Positions 22,593 through 32,168 of a stretch of 64,000 nt of DNA are shown here, piece after piece. The translations under genes and the position numbers were made by a program. The DNA is from Robiginitomaculum sp. GTDB taxonomy: Bacteria; Pseudomonadota; Alphaproteobacteria; Caulobacterales; Maricaulaceae. The notes under the pieces are model-generated. The model saw nothing but the letters and a program-made list of their open reading frames with translations. It was not told the origin of the DNA and made no database searches. Each line of letters opens with the position of its first letter. The first letter of the stretch is position 1. Location of the stretch: the NCBI GenBank assembly GCA_002733605.1, contig NVWK01000013.1:124001-188000 (forward strand). The letters are read 5' to 3'.

Positions 22593-23546
22593 TTAGGGTT
22601 TCAATCGTGAGGGTACGACCACATCACACGCTTTTGGTAATTTTCCGCTACTGCTCCTTAAACTCTCCATATAGTTTTTAAAAGCATCAGAATCTATTTT
22701 CAGTACCTGTACAGGAATACGGTCTGCCTCCGGCACATCCGCAGCCACCCGCATACTCAGCATTGTATCAGGTATAAAGTTGGGAGTTGTGCCTATTTCG
22801 CCGACTTGAATTCTCGTTAAATTCTCACGTCCCCAAACCGTCATACCCCAAATAGAATAGTTCTGGTTCAAAGATGTATATTCGCCGCGCATAAGGAAAA
22901 ACTGGCTGTTTCCGGAATTTATATCACTTCCGCCCCGGGCCATAGACGTTGTCCCCTTACAATGCAGTCCCCAAGCCTCGACCTTGCCGTCCTTGGTCAA
23001 CATCGTCTGAATAATCGGCTTGGTGGCAATCGGGAAGCTTTTGTAAAACCCGGTATCAACTTCTCCGTCAGTCGATAGCTCTTTTCCAAATACGCTCACA
23101 ACCATGTCTGACGCCCGACGAAACGTAAATTCAGCCTGAATATTCGGCAAGGACGAATCACCCGTACCATCTCCTTTGGGATCCCCTGTCTGATTCATAA
23201 AGCCATCAATCACACGGTGAAAGGTGATGTCATCATAAAATTTTTGCCGCGCCAGAGTTTTAATTTGCGCCACATGGTTGGGTGCAAATTCAGGAGCCAT
23301 TTCAATGATGAAAGTCCCATACACAGTTGTAATATAAAGTGTATTTTCCAAATCAATGTCACGCCAGTCATCCTCATTTGAAGGAATAACCGGTGTGCTT
23401 GGCCCCGTTGTACTTGGCTCAGGTGTACTTGACGCAGTATCCTCTACGACGGGGGCCGTTTGGGCTTGCGCCTGTTTCTCATCCGCACACGCGGACGCAA
23501 ACAAAAGACCGGCACCAAATAAGGTCACTGTTAAACGTGTCATCAT
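22593..23546 (-). CDS. Lipoprotein cyclophilin-type peptidyl-prolyl isomerase
   Basis: The start is the ATG at 23546 (AGGA upstream). A signal peptide ends in a lipobox, LLFASAC, so the mature protein is anchored by Cys about 18 residues in. A Thr/Pro/Ser-rich linker of about 40 residues follows. The cyclophilin domain has FHRVIDGFMNQTGDP, GTTSMARGG and SGNSQFFLM. The FHRVIDGF motif keeps the catalytic Arg. Compared with PpiB it has insertions and a 60-residue C-terminal extension. It is probably a periplasmic foldase. Confidence 0.85.
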   Translation of the reverse strand: MMTRLTVTLFGAGLLFASACADEKQAQAQTAPVVEDTASSTPEPSTTGPSTPVIPSNEDDWRDIDLENTLYITTVYGTFIIEMAPEFAPNHVAQIKTLARQKFYDDITFHRVIDGFMNQTGDPKGDGTGDSSLPNIQAEFTFRRASDMVVSVFGKELSTDGEVDTGFYKSFPIATKPIIQTMLTKDGKVEAWGLHCKGTTSMARGGSDINSGNSQFFLMRGEYTSLNQNYSIWGMTVWGRENLTRIQVGEIGTTPNFIPDTMLSMRVAADVPEADRIPVQVLKIDSDAFKNYMESLRSSSGKLPKACDVVVPSRLKP

Positions 23547-23556
23547 GAATTCAATC

Positions 23557-24051
23557 CTATTTATATTTCTTCTCAAGGCGTTGCCTTACCGTTGGCGATA
23601 CAAATGCACTGACATCACCGCCGAGCCTGGCAATCTCTTTAACCAATCTGGAAGCAATTGCCTGATTTTGCGCATCTGCCATTAAAAAAACCGTTTCAAT
23701 ATCCGGGTTAAGTTTGCGGTTCATCCCCACCATCTGAAACTCGTATTCAAAATCGGAAAGAGCCCGTAAGCCCCGCACTATCATGGAAGCCCCGATCGTT
23801 TCAACAAATTGTATCAGTAGACCTTCAAACGGCACGACTTCAACCTCACACCCCCCCACAGTGCCGATACGCTTAACCGCATTGCGCACCATTTCTGTGC
23901 GCTCGTCGAGATCAAAAAGCGGATTTTTATCCCGGTTAATGGCAACACCAATCACCAGCTTGTCACACAATTTCATAGCCCTACGAATAATATCCGTATG
24001 GCCGTTGGTCATCGGGTCAAATGTCCCCGGGTAAAGAGCAGTTTTTGTCAT
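23557..24051 (-). CDS. coaD: Phosphopantetheine adenylyltransferase
   Basis: CoaD makes dephospho-CoA from ATP and 4'-phosphopantetheine, the fourth step of CoA synthesis. The 164-residue protein has the nucleotidyltransferase signature ALYPGTFDPMTNGHTDIIRR (TxGH motif), KLVIGVAINRDKNPLF, IVRGLRALSDFEYE, QMVGMNRKLNP and the FVSPTVRQRLEK end. The start is the ATG at 24051 with AAAGAG upstream. It lies between gyrA and the lipoprotein cyclophilin. Confidence 0.96.
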   Translation of the reverse strand: MTKTALYPGTFDPMTNGHTDIIRRAMKLCDKLVIGVAINRDKNPLFDLDERTEMVRNAVKRIGTVGGCEVEVVPFEGLLIQFVETIGASMIVRGLRALSDFEYEFQMVGMNRKLNPDIETVFLMADAQNQAIASRLVKEIARLGGDVSAFVSPTVRQRLEKKYK

Positions 24052-24117
24052 AAACTCTTTATACAAGCGCGCTTTGCAAAATCTAGCCCGTTTTACGTGA
24101 AAAAATCGTGAGAAACC

Positions 24118-26952
24118 CTATTCAGGCGTATCCTCACCCCTCTCGTCTCCAGAATGCCCGTCTCCAGCATGTTCATCTCCAGCGTCTTCCCCATCGGACT
24201 CTTCGATGCGTTCAACCGAGACAACTTTTTCAGGTGCATTGACCCGCAAAACCATGACCCCTTTGGAAGACCGGCTGATAATGCTGATATTACGTACAGG
24301 GCAACGAATAAGCTGCCCCCCGTCTGTCACAAGCATAAGCTGGTCATCCTGCGTAATCGACATAGCCCGCACAAGCCGTGCATCATCCGCATCCTTGCGC
24401 GAAACATCCTGCGCACTGACGCCCTGCCCGCCGCGGTTCATGCACCGGTAATCGTAAGACGAGGACCGCTTGCCATAACCATCATCCGCAATCGTCAGAA
24501 CAAATTGCTCATTGGCTTCCAATTCGATCTTACGCTCCATGCTGAGAATGTTTTCCTCATCACCCACGTCGCCATCCTCAACCACATCATCCCCGAGCGC
24601 CCTGCGTTTGGTATTGGCATATTTGATATAGGCACGGGCTTCATCAGGTGCCACATCAACATGACGCAAGACAGCCATAGAGATGACTTCATCCCCTTCC
24701 GGCAATCGTATCCCGCGTACGCCGCTAGACGTACGTCCAACAAACCGGCGAATATCCGTCACTTTAAACCGGATGGTTTTACCGCCACCACGGGTCAAAA
24801 GAATATCGTCATCCTCGGTACACAATTTCACATCCACAATGCCGTCGCCCTCATCCGGTTTCATGGCAATTTTACCGCCACGGTTCACACGGGTGAAATC
24901 AGCCAGAGAGTTCCGCCTTACACCGCCAGAACGCGACGCAAACATAATGTCGAGGTTTTTCCAATCCTCCTCGTCAATCGGCAGTGCCATGATCGAGTTT
25001 ATCCGCTCGTCCGTATCCAGAGGCAATATATTGACCAGTGCCTTACCACGGGTATTTGGCCCGCCGATTGGCAATTTCCAGACCTTCAGTTTATACGCCA
25101 TACCAGTCGAGGAGAAGAACAGCACAGGTGTATGTGTTGTCGCCACAAAGACGGTGGTCACATAATCCTCATCCTTCATCGCCATGCCTGAGCGCCCCTT
25201 ACCACCACGCTTTTGTGTCCGGTAAGTATCGAGGGCTGTACGTTTGATATATCCAGCCGCAGTCACAGTCACCACCATGTCTTCGACGGCGATCAAATCC
25301 TCGTCCTCGAAATCCAGTCCGCCTTCAACAAATTGACTGCGGCGTGGTGTCGCGAACTTCTCTCTGACGTCCGTAAGCTCTTCCTTGATAATGTCCTGAA
25401 CCCGCGCACGCGAACGTAAAATATCAAGCAAATCAGTGATTTGCGCGGCTAATTTCTTGGCCTCAATGGTAATATCATCCATACCAAGACCAGTTAGACG
25501 ATGTAAGCGCAACTCAAGAATAGCCCGTGCCTGCTCATCGGTAAGCTGAATGTCCCCGTCCTCAAGCAGTTTGGAACGCGGGTCGGCAATCAACTCGATC
25601 AACGCACTCATAGACTTGGCCGGCCATGTTTTGGCCAACAGGTTGTCTTTCGCCTCTTTCGGGTTATCGGACTGACGGATAATCCGAATAACTTCGTCAA
25701 TATTGGCAACAGCCGTCGCAAGGCCCACAAGAATATGTGCCCGCGCTCGCGCTTTCGCCAGATCAAATTTCGAACGACGCGCAATCACTTCTTCGCGGAA
25801 ACTGAGGAAAGCCGACAACATTTGCCGCAAATTCATCTGCTCAGGGCGACCACCATTAAGCGCCAACATGTTGGACGCAAAATTGGTCTGCAATTGCGAG
25901 AACCGGAAAAGCTGATTGAGCACGACTTCAGGCACGGCGTCACGTTTCAACTCGACAACAATGCGCATACCGTCCCGATCACTCTCGTCGCGCAGATCGG
26001 AAATGCCCTCAATGCGTTTCTCACGCACATGTTCGGCAATTTTCTTGATAAGATTGGCTTTGTTCACCTGATAAGGGATCTCTGTCACGATAATCGCAAA
26101 TCGGTCTTTGCGAATTTCCTCAACATCGGTGAGCGCCCGCATAATCACGGACCCGCGGCCCGTCAACAGGCCAGATTTCGCACCGGAACGCCCCATAATC
26201 AACCCGCCAGTCGGGAAATCCGGGCCGGGTACGATCTCTAGTAATTCCTCATCGCTGACATTCGCGTCCCCGTTTTCCAACAGCAAAACGGTCGCATCAA
26301 TGATCTCGCCAAGATTATGCGGCGGAATATTGGTCGCCATACCCACGGCAATCCCGCTCGCCCCGTTGACCAACAGATTTGGATAGCGCGCAGGCAAAAC
26401 CGTCGGTTCGCTTTCAGAACTATCATAATTGTCCTGAAAATTGACCGTGTTTTTTTCGATATCCGCCAAAAGTTGGGCCGCAGGACGGTCCATACGCACT
26501 TCTGTATAGCGCATAGCCGCCGGACGATCCCCGTCTACAGAACCAAAGTTCCCTTGACCATCAAGGAGTGGCAACCGCATGGAAAAATCCTGCGCAAGAC
26601 GCACCAGAGCGTCATAGACAGCACTATCGCCGTGAGGATGGTATTTACCAATCACATCACCAACAACACGCGCTGACTTCTTATAGGGTTTTTCCCGCAC
26701 AAACCCGTTCTCGTGCATAGAGTATAAAATACGACGATGCACGGGCTTCAAACCGTCACGCACATCCGGTATGGCCCGGCTCACGATCACGCTCATAGCG
26801 TAATCGAGATAGGAACGGCTCATTTCCTCTTCGATATCAATCGGGCTTACACCAAATTCCGGCGGCGCAGGAGGGGAAGTATCCGTACCCGATGGAGGGG
26901 GTGTTGTCCCCTCTTGTGTATCATCTTCGGGAGTATCGTTTTCGTCGCTCAA
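24118..26952 (-). CDS. gyrA: DNA gyrase subunit A
   Basis: The protein has 944 residues with an N-terminal Pro/Thr-rich extension of about 30 residues before the usual start ([20 protein letters not shown]). The quinolone-resistance region, [20 protein letters not shown], has Ser110 and Asp114 at the key positions, the sensitive-type residues. The catalytic tyrosine is Tyr149 in [10 protein letters not shown]. The GyrA box QKRGGKG and six-blade C-terminal domain are present. The last 30 residues are an acidic tail rich in Glu, Asp, Gly and His. Confidence 0.97.
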   Translation of the reverse strand: MSDENDTPEDDTQEGTTPPPSGTDTSPPAPPEFGVSPIDIEEEMSRSYLDYAMSVIVSRAIPDVRDGLKPVHRRILYSMHENGFVREKPYKKSARVVGDVIGKYHPHGDSAVYDALVRLAQDFSMRLPLLDGQGNFGSVDGDRPAAMRYTEVRMDRPAAQLLADIEKNTVNFQDNYDSSESEPTVLPARYPNLLVNGASGIAVGMATNIPPHNLGEIIDATVLLLENGDANVSDEELLEIVPGPDFPTGGLIMGRSGAKSGLLTGRGSVIMRALTDVEEIRKDRFAIIVTEIPYQVNKANLIKKIAEHVREKRIEGISDLRDESDRDGMRIVVELKRDAVPEVVLNQLFRFSQLQTNFASNMLALNGGRPEQMNLRQMLSAFLSFREEVIARRSKFDLAKARARAHILVGLATAVANIDEVIRIIRQSDNPKEAKDNLLAKTWPAKSMSALIELIADPRSKLLEDGDIQLTDEQARAILELRLHRLTGLGMDDITIEAKKLAAQITDLLDILRSRARVQDIIKEELTDVREKFATPRRSQFVEGGLDFEDEDLIAVEDMVVTVTAAGYIKRTALDTYRTQKRGGKGRSGMAMKDEDYVTTVFVATTHTPVLFFSSTGMAYKLKVWKLPIGGPNTRGKALVNILPLDTDERINSIMALPIDEEDWKNLDIMFASRSGGVRRNSLADFTRVNRGGKIAMKPDEGDGIVDVKLCTEDDDILLTRGGGKTIRFKVTDIRRFVGRTSSGVRGIRLPEGDEVISMAVLRHVDVAPDEARAYIKYANTKRRALGDDVVEDGDVGDEENILSMERKIELEANEQFVLTIADDGYGKRSSSYDYRCMNRGGQGVSAQDVSRKDADDARLVRAMSITQDDQLMLVTDGGQLIRCPVRNISIISRSSKGVMVLRVNAPEKVVSVERIEESDGEDAGDEHAGDGHSGDERGEDTPE

Positions 26953-27120
26953 TTTGCTCTGCCAATTCCATTTTTTCCAGATGCGCCGAATCGCGCAAAA
27001 CCTGTAAAAAACTTAGCATTTTGTGAGCTTCACGGCAAACAATTGCGTGCTTTTTCTAAAGGGGTTTTCTATCCAGAACCTCGACAAAACCGGAAAGCCC
27101 GGAAATCGGTTATCCATTGG

Positions 27121-29145
27121 CTATCCAACGGAAGCCTGTTGCCCCGCATCCGGCATTTTCGTATTGGTCGCGCTCGCCATGGCTTCCACCAAACGGGCAC
27201 GGTTTAGGGGCTTGGACACATATCCGGTCATGCCGATTTGCAGGCAATCCCGCTTGTCACTTGGCATAGCATTGGCCGTCATAGCAACGATTGGAACGTT
27301 CGCATAAGCCTGCCCGGACGCACGTATGCGCTGCGTCGCTTCAAGTCCACCCATGACGGGCATTTGCAAATCCATCAAGACCAGATCAAACGCCTGTACC
27401 TCCAGAGCGTCCAGAGCTTCCTGACCATTTCTGGCGACGATTACATTTAACTTATATGGCTCAAGCAACAACGTAATCACTTCAAGGTTTATATCATTAT
27501 CTTCCACGACCAGACACTTCATGCCGACGAAGCGCTCTTCCTCGGAAACAACAGCCGCCGGAACACTACCCACTTGGCCCGGAGCAACTTGCCCAGACCC
27601 AGCTTGTATAGGAGGCCCAGCCTGTATAGGAGGCCCAGCCTGTATAGGAGGCCCAGCCTGTATAGGAGGCGCGGTTGGTATAGGAGGTGCCGCGGCGGGA
27701 CTTGCTTGTGGTATTGTAGCTGTAGCCGGGGCCACAGACGGCGCAGATGGCATCACTTGCGGGTTTTCAAATACGGTTTCTTGGGACGGCGCATTTACGA
27801 TATCCGCCATAACAGTGATCTTAAACGCACTCCCTTCCCCGACAACACTTGTAACCGTAGCATCCCCGCCCATAAGACGACAAAGCTTCCGGGTAATCAT
27901 AAGCCCTAGCCCCGTACCGCCATATTTACGGGTTGTGGAGGCCTCAGCCTGACTAAACGGCTGGAAAAGCTTAACAATATTTTCTTCTGAAATACCAATG
28001 CCCGTATCTTGCACTGTAATACAAATCCCGTAACGACCTTTGATTTCCTTACCCGTCAAGGTCACCGTCACCCGGCCACCCTCGGGTGTGAACTTCAATG
28101 CATTGGTGATCATATTGTTCATACACTGCCGTAAACGCACCATGTCCAGGCGAATACAATCGGGCAAATCTTTTTGCTTCTGATACACAAGCTCGATTTG
28201 TTTTTTATCTGCAAACGGCTTCCAAAAAGCAAAATGGTTTTGAAAACCAATTTTTATATTCAACTCTGTTGGCTCTAGCGAAACACTTTCCGCTTCAATT
28301 TTTGAAATATCAAGAATATCGTTCAAAAGCGCCAGCAGGCTTTTGCCACTTTCCTTAATCAGTTTTAATTTTGAATGTTGAGACCGATGCATAGGCTCGC
28401 CCAACAAAACGTCCGAAAGACCAAGAATGCCGTTTAAAGGGGTGCGCAATTCATGGCTCATATTGGCCAAAAACATAGATTTGGCATGATTGGCCCGATC
28501 GGCTTCAACCCGCGCAGACTCCAGATCGGCCAGCAATTCATCCTGCTCGATCTTATACTTCACAATCGCCTGTTTTGAGCGGTAGCCCGAATATAGAAAT
28601 CCCCCCAGCGTGCCCAAATACGCCAGAGTAGCCACAACCCCGAGAATCAATGTCGGGCCCATTGGCGATGAATATAAAAACCAGGCAATTAACATAAGAT
28701 AAGGCGCCGCCACGATCACAGCTGGACGCGGACTAGACCCGTATCTATTGATAACCAGCAAAAACCCGACACCAATCATGGTCACGGCAAGAACATTATA
28801 TTCATCCCCGGCTGAGCTCCAGACAAGGAAAGGTGCAATACCCCAAATACCTGCTGTCAGAAAGGCCAGTGCCTGCCCATGAAAACCATTTGGTTCTTCG
28901 TCTATTTTCTTTTTGAAAGGATGCATTTGCGCCATGGAAACGGTCACAAGAATAGCTGCGAACCATATGGCGGCCTGCACAGGCCCAAGTGCAACAAATA
29001 AGGCTGCCGTCCACAACCCCGCCAAGAACATTTGCGTCAGCAAGGCGTCCTCGACATGCGTGAGTTTACTCACAAATAAATCAGCTTGATATTGTTTTTC
29101 GTTTTCCAACTTTATAACCCCGTAATTTCCCACGGGGTTATACAT
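27121..29145 (-). CDS. Membrane hybrid histidine kinase with receiver domain
   Basis: This 674-residue protein has several N-terminal membrane helices (about residues 35-195), a short coiled coil (KYKIEQDELLADLESARVEA), a HisKA domain with MSHELRTPLNGILG (phospho-acceptor His), an ATPase domain (NNMITNALKFTPEGG, DTGIGI, GGTGLGLMITRKL) and a C-terminal receiver (LVVEDNDIN, LVLMDLQMPVMGG with the acceptor Asp). A Pro/Ala-rich linker made of tandem repeats joins the kinase and receiver. No sensory domain other than the membrane region is seen. No partner regulator gene is adjacent. Confidence 0.9.
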   Translation of the reverse strand: MYNPVGNYGVIKLENEKQYQADLFVSKLTHVEDALLTQMFLAGLWTAALFVALGPVQAAIWFAAILVTVSMAQMHPFKKKIDEEPNGFHGQALAFLTAGIWGIAPFLVWSSAGDEYNVLAVTMIGVGFLLVINRYGSSPRPAVIVAAPYLMLIAWFLYSSPMGPTLILGVVATLAYLGTLGGFLYSGYRSKQAIVKYKIEQDELLADLESARVEADRANHAKSMFLANMSHELRTPLNGILGLSDVLLGEPMHRSQHSKLKLIKESGKSLLALLNDILDISKIEAESVSLEPTELNIKIGFQNHFAFWKPFADKKQIELVYQKQKDLPDCIRLDMVRLRQCMNNMITNALKFTPEGGRVTVTLTGKEIKGRYGICITVQDTGIGISEENIVKLFQPFSQAEASTTRKYGGTGLGLMITRKLCRLMGGDATVTSVVGEGSAFKITVMADIVNAPSQETVFENPQVMPSAPSVAPATATIPQASPAAAPPIPTAPPIQAGPPIQAGPPIQAGPPIQAGSGQVAPGQVGSVPAAVVSEEERFVGMKCLVVEDNDINLEVITLLLEPYKLNVIVARNGQEALDALEVQAFDLVLMDLQMPVMGGLEATQRIRASGQAYANVPIVAMTANAMPSDKRDCLQIGMTGYVSKPLNRARLVEAMASATNTKMPDAGQQASVG
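27605..27690. repeat. 18-bp tandem repeat inside the histidine kinase linker
   Basis: TGTATAGGAGGCCCAGCC is repeated exactly three times (27605-27658) and is followed by diverged copies to about 27690. On the coding strand it encodes a Pro-Pro-Ile-Gln-Ala-Gly unit. The copy number can change without shifting the frame, so the linker length is probably variable between strains. Confidence 0.8.
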
Positions 29146-29265
29146 AAATTCAACACCCTAAAATATTACTAAGATTAGGACAAAACAATTCAAAATCCGG
29201 CCCTTTTCCCTTGGGACCCACACTCTGGAAACCGCATTTTTGTTGAGTTTATAGTAAACAAATTC

Positions 29266-29757
29266 TTAGAACGGGATATCATCATCCAGATCAAAGTTTT
29301 CCTTCGGGCCTTCTTGAGCAGAAGCAGGACGAGATCCGCCGCCATTGCCGCCGCCGTACCCGCCACTATCTTGGTTATAACCGCCGCTACCTTCCGAGCC
29401 ACCACCGCGACTATCCAGCATTGCCAGCTCACCGCGAAAGCGTTGCAGAACGACCTCGGTGGTATATTTGTCATTGCCGTCACGGTCAGTCCATTTACGG
29501 GTTTGCAATGCGCCCTCGATATAAACCTTGGAGCCTTTTTTTAGATAATTTTCGGCAACACGGGCAAGATTTTCATTGAAAATAACAATCCGGTGCCATT
29601 CGGTTTTCTCCCGGCGCTCTCCGCTTTGCTTGTCTTTCCACGATTCAGACGTCGCCAAAGAGAAATTGCAAACCTTGCCACCATTCCCCATAGAGCGCAC
29701 TTCAGGATCAGATCCCAAATTACCGACCAAAATCACCTTATTGATTGAACCCGCCAT
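29266..29757 (-). CDS. ssb: Single-stranded DNA-binding protein
   Basis: The protein has 163 residues with the OB fold start [57 protein letters not shown], a Gly-rich disordered linker and the conserved C-terminal tip DLDDDIPF, which docks replication and repair partners. It lies in the usual ssb-gyrA neighbourhood, on the other side of the DEAD-box gene from uvrA. Confidence 0.97.
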   Translation of the reverse strand: MAGSINKVILVGNLGSDPEVRSMGNGGKVCNFSLATSESWKDKQSGERREKTEWHRIVIFNENLARVAENYLKKGSKVYIEGALQTRKWTDRDGNDKYTTEVVLQRFRGELAMLDSRGGGSEGSGGYNQDSGGYGGGNGGGSRPASAQEGPKENFDLDDDIPF

Positions 29758-29892
29758 GTCATTCCACCTACAAATTTATGCTTATAATATTTCATTTTTC
29801 TGGCGACGAGTCACCCCGTAAACCACCGAACAGGTTTGACGCAAAAACCTCGCCCTGTCCATGCCCAAATAGGCCGACCCAAAACAGACCCC

Positions 29893-31935
29893 TTAGCTGT
29901 CTTTATCTGTACGCTTTTTACGCGCCAGCTGTTCACCTTGAGAACGGGGAGGCTTTCCAGCCGCCTTTGCCGCCGCCCGCGCTAGTTTCTTTTTATGCGG
30001 CTTTTTAGGCTTACCACCCTGTTTGGGCTTCTTGCGCTTTGGAGGCTGAAACCCTGCATCACCTTCCCATGCCGCCGCCTCATAAAGCGACGCACCCGCG
30101 TCAGGATTAAAGCTTTCCGAGTTCTCAGAACGTCCCCGTTTATTGTCATGTTTATCGTCACGGTTGTTATCGCGCTTGTTGTCACGCTTGTGATCCCGCT
30201 TGGGGCCTCTATCACGTTTTGGTTTGGAATATTCCGACGTGCGATCTCTGCCGCCGTCCCGTGCACCACGTTCTCTGCGGGCTTTACGCGGACGATCTCC
30301 ACGCTCACGACCAGAGCCACCACGCGTATCAATATTCTCGGGCCGGGCGTCCAAACGCACAACATCGATTTTATCTTCCAACAACATGGCTTCGCCAAGA
30401 TTTGCGAGAAACCCTTCCACGCCTTTAGGTGCCAATTCAACATAGGTCTCGTCCTGAGCGATCTTGATCGAACCGATCTCTTTCTTGTTCAACCCGCCCT
30501 CATTAATCAGCAAAGGCAAAAGCCAGCGCGGCTCTGCATTGTTCTTGCGGCCAACAGAAAGCTTGAACCAGACACCGCCCTGGAAATCCTCACGCAGGTT
30601 TTTCTTGTCCGCCAAAGCTCTGGACACATCACCTAGCTCTTCCGGTGCAGACTGCCCTGCACGGTACAAGCGTACAAACGCCCCCGCCATTTGCTCCGCC
30701 CCAAAGCGCTCGATCAGTGTTTTAGCAAACTCGGCCTCACTCTCAGCCAGTGCCACACTTAAGTTCGGATCCGCCAACATGCGCTCTTCATCGCGTTCTT
30801 TAATGTCTTTTACAGAAGGCGGCGTATCCCAAGTCGCATTCACACCAGCACTCCGCAGCAACCGGTCTGCACGTTTTTGGCCTTTCAAAGGCACAATCAC
30901 CACACTGACCCCTTTGCGCCCCGCCCGACCGGTTCGGCCTGATCTGTGCAACAAGCCTTCGCGGTTTTTAGGCATATCCGCATGGATAACCAGATCAAGA
31001 TTTGGTAAATCAATCCCGCGCGCCGCCACATCGGTGGCAATACACACCCGCGCCCGACCATCACGCATGGCTTGCAGGGCATTGCTCCGCTCTTTCTGGC
31101 TCAACTCGCCCGACAGGGCCACACAGGACATGCCCCGATTATTAAACCGGCTTGTGATACGATTGACCGCAGCCCGTGTGCCACAAAACACAAGCGCGTT
31201 CTTGGCTTCATAATAGCGCAACACATTGATAATCGCGTTTTCACGATCATTTTGATGACAGGTCAGCGCCCGGTACTCAATATCCACATGCTGTTCACGA
31301 CTTGAAACCGTGTTGATACGCACAGCATCATTTTGGTATCTCTTGGCCAGCGCCGCGATGGAGTTAGGCACGGTGGCCGAAAACATCAATGTACGGCGAT
31401 CCGCCGGAGCCGCCCCTAATATCTCTTCCAGATCATCGCGAAAGCCCATATCAAGCATTTCATCCGCTTCATCCAGCACAACTACGCGCAAACCTCTCAG
31501 ATTAAGAGAGCCACGTTTAATGTGATCCACCAAACGCCCCGGTGTCCCGACAACAATATGCACACCACGAGACAGGTTTTTACGCTCCGTCATCATGTCC
31601 ATGCCGCCGACACAAGACGCAACTTTCGCCCCTGTTTCCGCGTAAAGCCATTCCAGCTCGCGCTTCACCTGCAAAGCCAATTCGCGCGTGGGCGCAATCG
31701 CCAGCGCTAGAGGTGATCCCGCTTTTAAAAACCGGCCATTATCTTCCAACAAAGTCGGCGCTAGCGCCAAACCAAAAGCAACCGTTTTACCAGATCCCGT
31801 CTGTGCAGAAACCAGCATATCCACGCCCACATTTTCCGGCTCCAGCACGGCCTCTTGTACGGGGGTCAATTGGGTATAGCCGCGTCCACTCAACGCTTTA
31901 GCGAGCGTCGGAACGACACCTTCAAATTCACTCAT
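29893..31935 (-). CDS. DEAD-box RNA helicase with DbpA-type RNA-binding domain and basic tail
   Basis: The protein has 680 residues. Q motif at about 20-30 (YTQLTPVQEAVL), motif I AQTGSGKT (44-51), GRLVDHIKRG, VLDEADEMLDMGF, MFSATVPN, and the second RecA domain with ARGIDLPNLDLVIHADMPKN and HRSGRTGRAGRKG. A DbpA-like RNA-binding fold (about 460-535; GGVWFKLSVGRKNNAEPRW) follows, then a long Arg/Lys/Asp-rich tail with NKRDNNRDDKHDNKRG-type repeats. The layout matches CsdA/DeaD-like helicases that act on rRNA in ribosome assembly or at low temperature. Confidence 0.9.
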   Translation of the reverse strand: MSEFEGVVPTLAKALSGRGYTQLTPVQEAVLEPENVGVDMLVSAQTGSGKTVAFGLALAPTLLEDNGRFLKAGSPLALAIAPTRELALQVKRELEWLYAETGAKVASCVGGMDMMTERKNLSRGVHIVVGTPGRLVDHIKRGSLNLRGLRVVVLDEADEMLDMGFRDDLEEILGAAPADRRTLMFSATVPNSIAALAKRYQNDAVRINTVSSREQHVDIEYRALTCHQNDRENAIINVLRYYEAKNALVFCGTRAAVNRITSRFNNRGMSCVALSGELSQKERSNALQAMRDGRARVCIATDVAARGIDLPNLDLVIHADMPKNREGLLHRSGRTGRAGRKGVSVVIVPLKGQKRADRLLRSAGVNATWDTPPSVKDIKERDEERMLADPNLSVALAESEAEFAKTLIERFGAEQMAGAFVRLYRAGQSAPEELGDVSRALADKKNLREDFQGGVWFKLSVGRKNNAEPRWLLPLLINEGGLNKKEIGSIKIAQDETYVELAPKGVEGFLANLGEAMLLEDKIDVVRLDARPENIDTRGGSGRERGDRPRKARRERGARDGGRDRTSEYSKPKRDRGPKRDHKRDNKRDNNRDDKHDNKRGRSENSESFNPDAGASLYEAAAWEGDAGFQPPKRKKPKQGGKPKKPHKKKLARAAAKAAGKPPRSQGEQLARKKRTDKDS

Positions 31936-32168
31936 GTCTTGCCTTTCGCCGCCTCACAAATCCGGGGGCATCACTTTGCTAAAATACAAAGTCAACGGTT
32001 TTACCATAGCCAAAACGCCATGAACCGTGATGTGCGTGTCATATAGACGGTATACATGATTGTACAGCGCTATATGCGTTTTTTTCAGACATGTCAGCAG
32101 TGATTATTTTCTCCTGTCATTTTTGGATGTTCCTGTTATGTATCTGCTTCAATTTGGCTATGGTACGG

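Noticed and set aside
24091-24106. A parS-like word, GTTTTACGTGAAAA, between coaD and gyrA
   Set aside because: It differs from the 14-bp parS core at two positions, including one in the inner half-site, so it was not listed as parS.
24118-26952. Long plus-strand reading frames opposite gyrA (up to 345 codons)
   Set aside because: They are shadows of gyrA's codon pattern on the opposite strand and encode basic, non-family products.
27605-27690. CRISPR array
   Set aside because: The repeats are directly adjacent without spacers and keep the reading frame of the histidine kinase.
31936-32168. LexA (SOS) box of the alphaproteobacterial GTTC-N7-GTTC type before uvrA
   Set aside because: The best candidate (GTTC-N7-GTAT near 32130) misses two bases of the second half-site.
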